Of a DNA stretch of 64,000 bases, positions 53,131-64,000 are shown piece by piece. A model generated the notes under the pieces. That model had not been told where the DNA came from, did no database searches, and saw only the letters and a program-made list of their open reading frames with translations. The stretch comes from Callaeas wilsoni (Eukaryota > Chordata > Aves > Passeriformes > Callaeidae). The translations under genes and the position numbers were made by a program. Where the stretch lies: the NCBI GenBank assembly GCA_013398955.1, contig VWPU01013468.1:1-64000 (forward strand). Reading direction: 5' to 3'. Position 1 is the first letter of the stretch. Every line of letters begins with the position of its first letter.

Positions 53131-53176
53131 AGCTATTTTTTAATGGCAGAAAACGGCTATTTTTTAATGACAAAAC
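53131..53176. repeat. Imperfect 24-bp tandem duplication
   Basis: GCTATTTTTTAATG plus a short A/C tail is present twice in tandem. Confidence 0.8.
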
Positions 53177-53298
53177 CAACACACGCAGCAGGAGCGCCCT
53201 TGGCTGGGCTCCCCAGCCTGCCGTGCACCACAGAAATCCTCCTGCCGTAAACTGCATCCCGGGAAAACACCTGGCACTGCACCAGGACGTGCAGCACA

Positions 53299-53600
53299 AT
53301 CACAGAGTCATTCGGGCTGGAAAAGACCTCCAAGCTCATTGAGTCCAACCTGTGCCCGATCCCCACCTTGTCACCAGCCCAGAGCACTGAGTGCCACAGC
53401 CGGTCCTTCCTTGGACACCTCCAGGGATGGGGACTCCAAACCTCCCTGGGCAGCCCCTTCCAACGTTTAACAACCCCTTCTGCCAAGAAATTTCTCCTGC
53501 TGTCCAGCCTGAACCTCCCTGGCACAGCTTGGGGCTGTCACGTTCTCTCATCCTGTTGCTGGTTGCCTGGGAGAAGCTGCCAGAGCCACAGGGAGCCTTT
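53299..53600 (-). mobile_element. CR1 LINE 3' fragment
   Basis: The plus strand reads TCGGGCTGGAAAAGACCTCC, GAGTCCAACCTGTGCCCGAT and TTTCTCCTGCTGTCCAGCCT. Same subfamily as the copies at 31167 and 52252. Confidence 0.88.
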
Positions 53601-55959
53601 GCGCCGGCTTCCAGCTGATTTCCCGAGGCTCCGCAAGGGTTAAAGCAAAGGACTTCTGGAAGATATTAAGCACCAATGTCTTGGCTTCCCTTCTGCAAAC
53701 AGCAACAAGCTCCAGAGGAATCTGTCATCCCATATAACAATCCCTTTCACTCAGCCCCGGCAGCCTGTTCCCTGCTCCTCGCCACAGCCCGAGCGCGGTG
53801 GCTCCGTGCTGGGCTCCTGCTCCGGATCCTGCCCACATTCCAGGGAGGAGGCCGGGCTCTGCAGCGACACCGGCATGCACAGGAGCTGCAACGTGCACGT
53901 AGATTGTGTGCACTTACGAGGGTAACAGCTCCTGGTTAAAGGAGAAGGCTGCAGGAGCGTTAAATATCACACTGGGATCACCACGCAAAATCTAAAGCGA
54001 CAGATAAGATGGAAGGAATCGCTATTCCTCTTCATATGCCATCAGGTCCATTTGGGAATAAGGGATTCTGGGCTCTGAAACAGACTTGCACAGATATTTT
54101 CCTAATCCTGTAAGTGTTGGGTCTTTTCTACATCAAAGTCAAACTAGTTGGATATTCAAAATAAATCAAAAGCAAGAGCCACACACTTGCAGAAAAGGAA
54201 TTTTTTCCCAATATCTAAGATTTCAAATGCATCAAACGCCTTTTTTTCAGTTTTTATGGTTTCCATGTGCATCATCCTGCTGCTGGCAGGGACTGCCAAC
54301 ACTGCTCCCTTGCCAGCACCTCTGAGATCACAATTAGGAGGTGACACCATCACCTTTAGTTCTAGGATTATTTTCAAGGTGCCAATCGCATTAACACTAC
54401 GGGACGCGGAGCACACCGAGCGGGAAGGGGCCGAGGGTTTGCCAGAAAGCGAGGAATAAAGCAAGATGCCAGATCTAGATGATACACTCAGGAATTTTTA
54501 GACGCTGCGTTCGCAGCAGGAGCCTTTGTGCAGTTTGCCACGATCAGATGGCAGTTTCTATGGGAACAAACAAGCAGTGGCCCTGTCACAAGATGTCTTG
54601 TACAGACACTGATGAAGGCACTGAGTCTCAGGAAAGTTTCTCATGCTGCAGTGTAGCCTGGCAAAGATGCTCCAGGTCGGGTTATCAGCTTGGGAGGCAG
54701 AACCATCATGATACACCCAAAGTATTTCCAGTACAAAGTCAGTGCAGCTGTTACACTCAAAATTTTGAATCCAGTCTTTGTGTGCACATAAAGCTCTGGA
54801 AGGCTGTAGTTTGCCTCTCAGAGACTCCTCCATCAATAACGATGTTTGTTACATGCCACAAAACCCAGTCACTTGAGTCTGTGTTTGGCTCCAAAAGCAA
54901 TAGAAATGATCAAACTAGTGAGACACCATTTTTTAGCTTCAAACATCAGAATTTTCATCAGTCACAAGACTACAGCAGAAAGCAATTTTCTTCTCAAAAC
55001 CACTGCTTCTATTTACCATCCCCACCCCTTAAGTTAATTAAAAATCCTTCAATGAGCTGATTTAGGGAGGGTTAATGTTATTGTCAGGAAGACCGGTTCC
55101 CCTGGGCCTGAAAACAACTGTGGCTGCCTCCAGCCCCCGATTACACAGAACGTTTTCAGACTCAAAGGTTCCAGAGTATCACCACCCCTCAGTCCAGAAC
55201 TGTTATGAAATGAAGTGGAAATTTTTAGAAAGAGAAGCCAAAAGTGAAACTGTGAGGAATGCAGGCTTCAACGCATTAACCCTCAACAACCAAGCTAAAC
55301 CACATCCAAGCGATGGAGAGTCCCTTCCTCATCCTCATCTTGCCCTGGCTTTGCAGGAGAAGCAAACCAAATTGTGCCAGCTTTAGTACCAGGAATTCAC
55401 CCCCAGTGAGGTGGGAGAAGCACTGGCTGCCCCCAGCCTTGTGCCCTCAGCAGTTTATAACAGCACGAAGGAAGATGAAAGGTAGGCAGCTTGCGTCTGA
55501 TCATAAAGTCTGGCTTAAGATAAACTGATGTTCCACAGCAGTACTACCTGAGTGAAGGCAGAAATTCCCTCACTTTTAGCAAGGGAGAATCAGAGAGCCT
55601 CGTTCCAGCTTGCTGAGGACAAAACACCCTTGCAGTCAACTCCACTAAGACCTCCCAGTGATGTCAGAACACAGGAGCTGCCTCTTGGAACTTCAGGAAG
55701 CTTCTGCTCCCCCCAAAACCACAAAGATTTGCTTAAAATTTGTATTTGTTTCATAACAAAGCAAGCTTGACAGAAGAATCTTCCACAGCAGTAACTGCAC
55801 AGACCAACTTGTTAAAGAATCACCTTTCACTTGGGCACAGAACTGAATTACAACACTAGAGAAGCCTACAAGCCACTTCCAACAAGAGTATCTGATTTCC
55901 CTTATCAGCAGAAATGACTTAAACCCGCAGATAACGCGCTCAGGAGCTGAAAACCTACT

Positions 55960-56480
55960 TCAAAGCCAAACCATGATCCAGCCCCGGGCTCTCAGGGCCG
56001 CGTGGCACAGCGCGGTGCGAGCAAAAGGGCACCCGGGCGCTGCCCTGTGCCAGGAGCTGCCAGAGCCACCTCGGGAGCCCGGCAGCGCCCCGTGGCACAG
56101 GCCGGGTGTCACTCCATGGCAGAGGACGGACCTGCGCTCGTGATTCGCCTTCTGCGCAAGCCGCGCTCCGAGCAGTGAATTCAGGTCTGGACGGGGCAAC
56201 TGCAGCGTCCCCGTAATCAGCCCGGCAAGGCTCCCAAATGTCACACACGGCCATTAGCCCCAGGTTGGGGACAGCACGTGGCACGGGGCCAGAGATCCAA
56301 CAGCAGCGGGCGTCGCTCTGATCCCTGCTGCTCCATCCGTGCAAATCAAACCCGTTCCTGGTGCCAACGGGCAGCACCAAGGGCTCAGGTGCCCGGAGAC
56401 TTTGGAGGGAGACTCTGCCCCGGGCACCGACACGGCCCTCGCGTGTGACAAGGAACCACGGCTGTCACCAGCTCCTAAAG
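55960..56480. other. GC-rich intronic block
   Basis: This CpG-rich stretch stands out from the surrounding AT-richer intron. Open frames across it are low-complexity and unconvincing. I make no functional call. Confidence 0.35.
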
Positions 56481-58199
56481 CAGGGGACAATGGAGTATTT
56501 TTGGAGCACAGACACTGCTATTTTGAAAGCACTTCAGCGCTGTAGTACCCAAACTCTAATTGTGGCTGCTGCTTTGCTTTGCCACCATAAATCCTGTTCC
56601 GAGGGAGTAAGACAGCAGCCAATACATGAGCGTAGGCATTGCACAACTGGGCTTCTACAAGCACTCGGTGTGAAGAATAATGTTCTTAAAAGATTTAATT
56701 TCTAGGGAATGTTTAAATACTGGAGAGTAAACACTGAGTCAGAGACACGCACTAAATACAGGTAAATGCAGCAGGGGCACGTGGAAGCAAAGCCGCAGCC
56801 TGGAATTCTCTCAATGCCTCTCCTTGTGCATGGGAAATTCAGGGCCCACAGAGGACAAAGCCTCTTTTATATGTGCAGAAACTGCAAGAAAACAAAAACC
56901 AAACAAATACAGCCAACCTACAGATCCGTTTGGGGGTCTTAAACCAAGTCTGCTGCACACAACTTGGTGTGTCTGAATTCTGGGTATTTGAGCCGTCCCA
57001 CACGTACAAAGCCCAGGTCAGGCAGCGAGTACTGAGAGCTCAGGGGACCGCCGAGCAACAGCAGCACGGAGGAGACGGGCCCCTGGCCCCTGCAAACGCC
57101 TGGGGAGCTACCGTGCATCTCGGGGAGTGCACCAGTGCCTCTGACCAGCACTGCTCCCCTCCGCACACCCGCACCAAGCTCAGAACACACCGCTTTTCCC
57201 TCATCACAGTATTTCCTACTTCTTCCAAGCAGCAGGTCGGGACTCATTGCACCAGGACACTGACCACACGCTTCCATTTGCTTTCAGTAGAACAAAAATA
57301 TTTACTTTCATATGCACAAGCTGATGTGCTACTAAATCATTTCACTTAGCCTAGACCTAACAGGCCAGCGGGAGCCACGGAACAGCAAAAGAGCTGCGTA
57401 CTGAGGTAACCCTCCAGTTCCAAGAGCCACAAAACAGGGGTGTTCTCCTTGTCCACGCAGCACACGGCACTTTGTGATCCCAGCCTACCCTTGCCAAGGT
57501 GCGGCAGCAGGAACTCACGCTGCCTGGCACACGCAGCGGCGCCAGGAGCGCGGAGCTTCGAGCACGTCACGGCTCTTGTTAACCCCCTCCCACAAACACA
57601 GGCACAGCTGGGGCTCACCAAACCTCTGTGGCTGCAGAACAGCACGGCTCAGTCCCAGGCAGGGCTTTCCCTGCCCACGGGGGGCTGCCCAGAGCCTGCC
57701 CACCCCTGCCCTGCTCCATGTCCCAACTAAGCCCAAACCACTCTCAGCCAAGGGGTTTTTTTGTCTCCTCAGAAGGGAAAAGGGACCACAGATAGTGCTC
57801 TGCAAACTTGGCAGGCCATGTGGGAACTGATACAGCCAGGGTGGGCAAGCTGGAGCCAGGAGAACAGTTTTGGCTCCTAAACTAGAAGCCTGAAAAATTG
57901 GAAGTGGCGCTCCATTTGTTTAAATTACCTTCTGAAACCATGCTCCATATGTGGGAATAAACAGTCACTCTGGTAGCCCTAAACACAACCAGGAGTAAAT
58001 TGTTCCAAGATGCACATCTGCACTTACCAAAGATCAGACAGAAGGGCTGCCAAGGCAGGGCTTCATTTCCCTTACAGGATTTTTTTTTTGTTTTAAGAAC
58101 TTGACTGAAAATGGTAGCCCAGAAAGGTGCTGTGTATGGAACAGACCACCATCACCCCTGCCTCAGCAAATAAAGGTCTCAGTCTGTCCTGCTGCCTTG

Positions 58200-58630
58200 G
58201 AATCATGGAATTGTTTAGGTTGGAAAAGCCCTCTAAGATCAGTCCAATGACACTGCCAAGGCCACCACCAACCCATGTCCCCAGCTGCAACATCTACATG
58301 GCTTTACAACACCTCCAGAGATGGGGACTCCACCACTGCCCTGGGCAGCTGTGCCAGGGCTGGACAACACTTTTGGTGAAGAAATTTTCCCTAATATCTA
58401 AATCTCCCTTGGCACAACCTGGGGGCTGTTCTCTCTCCTCCTGTCACTGTTCCCTGTTCCCAGAGCCTGACCCCGCCGGCTGCCCCCTCCTCTCAGGGAC
58501 TTGTGCAGAGCCACGAGGTCCCCCTGAGCCTCCTTTGCTCCAGGCTGAGACTCGTCCCGCTCCTGGGGCTCCAGATCCTCCCCCAGCTCCACTGCCTTTC
58601 TCTGGACATGCTCCAGCACCTCAGTGTCAC
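58200..58630 (-). mobile_element. CR1 LINE 3' fragment, long copy
   Basis: Starts GGAATCATGGAATTGTTTAG on the plus strand. It extends through the GGTCCCCCTGAGCCTCCTTT block to CTGGACATGCTCCAGCACCT. About 430 bases remain. Confidence 0.9.
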
Positions 58631-59338
58631 TTAGAAAGCAGATTTTGTTTTTCTGCACATCCACACAAAACCACAATAAAATTCAAAGTCCAGATGCATC
58701 TTGAAGTGACTCTTATCATAAGGATGACCAGAATCCCATTTTGAGGCACGATGTGCATTCTGGAGCGAGCCTGCTCCATCCTTGTGAACACAAAGCCAGC
58801 GCAGGGCAGGTTTTTCACACACAGTTTTTTACATGGCCCCGGAGCTCGGGCACTTTAAAGCCCTCACGCCCGGGCTGTACAGTCGGAGGGGACTGCAGCC
58901 AGCAGCTCATACTGTACGGCTATCGGGTGACGTGCCCAGCAAAACAAGCTGCCTGCCTTCTAAACCTGGACTATCACAAGACCACTACATAAATGTCAGG
59001 CCCGGCAGCGCCCGCTCGCACCCAGCCCCGCAGCCAAAACACGGAGTGCACCCCAGGACCTGCAAGGGATTAAGCACAGGCCCTCTGCATCGAGTCTTCA
59101 TTTCGCACTTCTGTTTATTTGGGGACAATCCCATCGGCCAGGGCACGTCCGGAGCACATCTGGAGTGCCTGGAGTAGAAGAGGTGGGAAGTTGATTTAAC
59201 AAGCGACTGACCAGTCCTGGGCAGCAGATTTATTGCAGCTGTACAAGAAAGCACAGAAAAGTGCAGCAATCCAAAAACACTGCCTTGCTTATTCACACTT
59301 GATATCAACATTTACCCAAATTACTTCCTTGCTTTCAT

Positions 59339-59780
59339 GTCCACGGAAGGGAACGGAGCTGGGGAGGGGCTCGAGCCCCAGGAGGGGCTGAGGGAGCTGG
59401 AAAGGGGCTCAGCCTGGAGAAAAGGGGGCTCAGGGGGGACCTTGTGGCGCTGCACAACGCCCTGACAGGGGGGGGCAGCCGGGGGGGTCGGGCTCTGGGC
59501 ACAGGGAACAGGGACAGGAGGAGAGGGAACGGCCTCAGGCTGGGCCAGGGCAGGCTCAGGGTGGACGCCGACCAGGAGGAATTTCTTCCTGGGAAGGGTG
59601 GTCAGGCTTTGGAAGGGGCTGCCCAGGGAGGTTTGGAGTCCCCATCCCTGGAAGCGTCCAAGGAAGGCCTGGAGGTGGCACTCCGTGCTCTGGGCTGGGG
59701 ACAGGGTGGGGATCGGGCACAGGTTGGACTCGATGATCCTGGAGGTCTTTTCCAGCCTCAGTGATTCTGGGATTCTGTGA
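59339..59780 (+). mobile_element. CR1 LINE 3' fragment, plus strand
   Basis: Sense orientation: GAGGAATTTCTTCCTGGGAA, then GGTTTGGAGTCCCCATCCCT, GGTTGGACTCGATGATCCTG and the terminal GATTCTGGGATTCTGTGAC. It is antisense to SIK3 and one of the better preserved copies. Confidence 0.92.
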
Positions 59781-62700
59781 CATATTGAGTGCCTGGCCTT
59801 AGGGAGCTGATTTACACCCTAACTGCATTCTTCCCCCCACCCCCCGTAAGCATTTTTAACCATTTAAAACACCTGCAACAGCTGAAACACCAGAGAAAAC
59901 GGTGATGTTACAGGAAAAAGAAAAAAGAAGAAATTAGGGCTGGATAAAGGTTCCCGAGCACCAAGCCTTGCATGCGGCTGCAGAGCCGTCCACGAGAGCT
60001 GTGCAGCTCTGCTGAGCACATACTGAACCAATTACACAGGAGCCTCCCAAGACCCACACAACCTCGGGAGCTATCACATTATAGATCCTTATGTAAGGCA
60101 CAGTGACGTAAATCCAGGCTCCCTTGACACACGGAGGGTGCGAGATGAGCGAGCCTGCAGGAATTTCAGATCATATTTCCCATCTCCCCTATTCATTCAT
60201 TTGTATCATTTGCCATGACCTTGCTCTCCAGGGACATATATCACCAGAAGGAGATAAATGAGATTTCTATTAATTTGAACGATAGCAGCAAGAAACTAAA
60301 GGCGCTGTCTCACCAGGCAGATTAGTATTTTTTCTCTCTTTAAATGCAGATGGAAAAATGGCTTATTTACCAACTGCAGGACTGGCCACACTAACTGATG
60401 GCTGCTCTCGGTGCCAGCAACCAGATCAGCTTATTTCAGTTCGATCCCCGCACCAGGATGCAGGAAGACACAAGCCACCGGGAGCAAGGAGATTCTGCAT
60501 GCCCAAGGATTGCTTTTTCCTTTGTTCAGAGCATGCAGGAGGAACACTCGGGCCAGGACTGCTCTCCACAGCCCGCATGGAACATGCAGAGTCTTGCTCC
60601 TGCTCCAGCCCAGCTGGGTGAGGGGGTGCTGCTTCCCAAACCACAGCATGTGCCGTCACTTTTCCAGGAAAATCACCCCCAACGAGACATCTGCCCTGGG
60701 TGTCTGCCCCGTGCAGCTGCAGCTGTGCTGAGCCGGGGTAGTGAGGAGAGGGAAGAGTCGAGTGGAGCCAGCACAGCCAGAGGTTTGTGTGGTGCAGGAG
60801 AACTTTTGTCTCTGCAGCAACGAGCTCTGCTGTGTTAGCCTGACTTTCTATGATTCAGGTACAAAATGAAAATGAGTTTCTATTCTAGCACGTACCAAAA
60901 ATTCCATAAATGCAACAGCTGCCTCAGGAAAAACAAGAACTTTTCCCTGGTCACAGAATGTGGTAGAGTCTCAGACAATAAATGTGATATCTGAGATAAC
61001 TAAAATGGTCCAGGGCCAATACGAGCACCTTGTAAAGAGCCCACAAGGCTGCTGGGGAGCAAGTCATTGCCATCAGCAAGGCTCCACAAAAACAGGTTCC
61101 CTACAAGCCACAGCTTCTATCCACCACATTCCTCTGCTCATTCCCAGACACAACCAGCAGGCTCCGAGGTCAAACTATAAAACCTGCTATAAAGTCATTA
61201 GCTGCACCCTCAGATCACACAGCCTGTGTATCCTGGGGAGCTGCAAAAGACAGGGCCATCATTCCTGCAGGATTAACAACTTGGGAATGCTTAAAATTAT
61301 AAAAAAAAAGTCACATTAAGAGCAGTTAAGTGTTTAAATAGTAGTTTCACACCCTACCACAGGTGAATACAGCTGCAGGGCCAGCTCACAGGGGTGGTGT
61401 AGCCAAACTGTTCAATGGCCACAGAGGTGACCAGAGCTAGGGGACAGCAAGGTGCTGAATGTCACCAGAAGAGCAGGACACAAGGTCACTGCACACATAA
61501 CACCCCAACGGCTGGGCAGTCCACAACTCCCCATGGGCACAGAGCATTCCAGCACTGCCCAGCTGAAATCATTCCCAGTTGTTCAGGAACAACTAGTCCA
61601 GGACGGCAGCTCAGCAGCGCACAGATAAACACCCCGGAAACCAGCCCGGGAGCGGGCGCAGCGCTCCAGGAGGAGCAGGACACGGCTGCTAACGAGCAGG
61701 ACGGGCAAGCGGCTCTGAGATAAGGTGTACACCAAGGGCAGTTTCACAACAGCCGAGAAAAAAAACCAACTCCACATCAGCAGGTCTTGAGGAACAGCCT
61801 GGAATTATCTCCCTGCGAACCTTCTGGGATCCGCTCATCTCCAGACCCGTACCGCAGCCGCCCGGGCTGTGACTCTGGCAGCTGCGAGGCTGAGCTGCGC
61901 TGCTCACATGGAACACGTGCTGCTCACACAGAACATGTCTCGTTCCTGGGCAGCAGCTCTGCAGGCTGCAGCTCTCCAAGGAGCAGCTATCGAGGGACAG
62001 AACAAGGAACCACTGCAGGGATGGCACTCCATCACAAACAGCACAGGCAGCTACAGAGCCCCAAGCACAGTCCCACAGCTAAATGCCAAACCAGTCTGGA
62101 AGCCCAAAGAGAGCTGCAGAACAGCTGTCGAAGCAGAATGAGCAGCAGCACAGCACCTGAGCAGGTGAGGATCAACCTGCTCCCACCCCGAGCCTCTGCC
62201 CGTGCTCTCCTGTCCTTCCCCCTCGTGTTCATCAGTCCTGCTCTCCGAGGGAAGCTGGCGAGCTGAGGGTAAACAGCTCTGCTCAGTCCCTCTGGGGAAA
62301 AAGAAAGAAAAAAGCTTTCCAACGTCACCGAAATGGAATGTGAGGGAACCAAGTGCACTTGCAGGGGGAAAGGACAGCCTCACACTCCAGCCTGTGTGGA
62401 CACAGCACCGGGCTGGGGAAGGCACACACGGAGCATCCAACAGTGCATCTGCTAAAGATCCCTTTAGCTCTGAGGGTCTGAGGAGGTATTTTGGTTCGTA
62501 GAAAAGTTATGTTAATCCAATGAATCATTTGATAGGAATGTACAGTCATCCAATGCAATGGAAAATGCAGAGGTTCGAGTGTTCGATGTACGCATCCAGC
62601 ATAAAAGGTTAGGGTAACGCTTCTTCCAAAGGCATTACTCATCCCTGCCTCGGCTGCACATCCCTGCAGAGGTGTGCAGGAAGGAGGATGAGCAGCATCA

Positions 62701-63696
62701 ATAACTTATCAGCTGCAGCACAAAACCACCAGGTAAGAGCCATAAAAAGCAGAAAGCAAGACTTAGACCACCCCTAAAGTAAGGAGTCTTTGTGCAGCAG
62801 GGCCACCTCCTCATCACTGCAGCTCCAAGTGGGTGACATGAGCTCTACCCCACTCTCATGGCATCCCAAGACATTCATGGAATGGTGGGACTCGCCCTTC
62901 CACAAGCATTACGAGAAATTCCCTGTCTCAAAGAGCTGACGGTTTGCTCAAGCGCTGTAGCTATTTACCTAAGGAGAAACAAGAGAAGAATGCGAGTCTT
63001 GGTTGAAACCAGCAGGAATTCTGCATTACACACAGGCTTTCCTGGGCTCCCAAAGATGCACTCCAAAAGAGCATTCCCTCACAGATCAGAGTTTTAAGGA
63101 CATTAATTTACACAGATGAAGCACCACAGCAATTCTAAATGCAGCCCATTCTTCATTAGGCAGGGGTTTATTTACAAGGCCATGACAAGCTATGATGTAA
63201 GAGGTAACAGCACACAAGCAGATGCCTCCCTCACACAGCCCGTTGCACCGAAGTCTGGAAGACAGGCAGCGGATTCACCCCGACAGGAGGTAAGCTGGAA
63301 TCTCTCCCATGCCACACACCCTCCTCAAACCCCTCCTCAACTGCACTCAGCTCTGCTGAGAAGTAACGCAAGGAAAAGAGCATATGGATAGATCCAAAGC
63401 TATTCTGAATCACTGCTGGCTGCCAGCAGACATATTGCTGTCATTAGCCTCTAGCTCAGTCGCAAGATTTGTTTCTGAAAAGTCTTTGAGCCAACAGATT
63501 ATATAAAGCTCAGACCCTTCCTCTTCCACACGAGCTGACAGTCTCCTCACGGGGTGAGTGGTGTTTGCGAGGAAAACACTCATCCCTGCGCACACGAGGA
63601 TGATGCAGCTAATCAAAACAACTTCCCCGGCCAACAGGCAGTGTGGTGCAGCCAGAGCTGGCGCTGCCGGATAATACCCGAGGACAGGAGCATGGA

Positions 63697-63960
63697 ATAG
63701 AATCCCAGAATGGGTTGGGTTGGAAAGGACCTTAAAGATCATCCAGTTCCATCCCCCTGCCATGGGCAGCGGCACCTTCCACTGTCCCAGGGTGCTCCAA
63801 GCCCCGTCCAACCTGGCCTTGGACACTTCCAGGGATCCAGGGGCAGCCACAGCTGCTCTGGGCACCCTGTGCAGGACCTCACCACCCTTCCAGATCCTGC
63901 AAGGTCCTGTGAGGTCTCCACACAACCTTCTCTTCTCCAGGCTGAACATTCCCAACTCTC
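63697..63960 (-). mobile_element. CR1 LINE 3' fragment
   Basis: The plus strand shows ATAGAATCCCAGAATGGGTT, GGTTGGAAAGGACCTTAAAG, CAGGGATCCAGGGGCAGCCA and CACAACCTTCTCTTCTCCAG, all CR1 3' region in reverse complement. Confidence 0.92.
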
Positions 63961-64000
63961 AGCCCGCCCCTAGAGCAGAGGTGCTGTTACCAACTTCGTG

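Noticed and set aside
59444..59764. 106-aa plus-strand open frame
   Set aside because: It lies wholly inside a CR1 3' fragment. The 3' untranslated part of CR1 commonly leaves such frames, and there is no reverse transcriptase motif.

Overview
The window is nuclear DNA from a bird. It contains compact, intron-bearing vertebrate genes with GT-AG splice sites. Its interspersed repeats are almost all 3' fragments of CR1 LINEs, the dominant avian retroelement, and I see no mammalian SINEs. The gene order matches the conserved vertebrate APOA5-APOA4-APOC3-APOA1-SIK3 block (human 11q23; chicken chromosome 24, from general knowledge). I cannot name the species. There is one N, at 47766.

The left 8.3 kb holds four exchangeable apolipoprotein genes. 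APOA5 (minus) runs off the left edge and lacks only its last few codons. APOA4 (minus, 367 aa), APOC3 (plus, 93 aa) and APOA1 (minus, 264 aa) are complete. Each has a TATA-like box, a short predicted non-coding first exon and three coding exons with the same intron phases (1, then 2), as expected of tandem duplicates of one ancestor. Matches to HNF4 and FOXA motifs lie in the expected places, including a C3P-like site in APOC3 and a site-C-like element in APOA1. The products are lipid-binding plasma proteins: APOA1 and APOA4 form HDL and activate LCAT, while APOC3 and APOA5 oppose each other in control of lipoprotein lipase and plasma triglyceride.

From about 9240 to the right edge everything belongs to SIK3 (minus), a LKB1-activated AMPK-family kinase. 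Twenty-two consecutive coding exons (11240-43909) join in one unbroken frame of 1232 codons plus stop, from the ATP-binding lysine exon to the C-terminus. The first coding exon (start codon and glycine-rich loop) is not in the window, so 43910-64000 is read as first-intron sequence. The 3' UTR appears to be split by an intron (10904-11229).

The introns hold about a dozen CR1 fragments, several small tandem repeats, a duplicated segment of about 110-125 bp (44904/46593), a tandem duplication around the single N (probably an assembly artefact), and several GC-rich blocks. I found no RNA gene, CRISPR array, virus or independent gene in the introns, and nothing I would call a new biological system. 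The items most worth checking are the split 3' UTR, the paired unidentified repeat, the GC-rich palindromic block in SIK3 intron 1, and the CR1 orientation bias.
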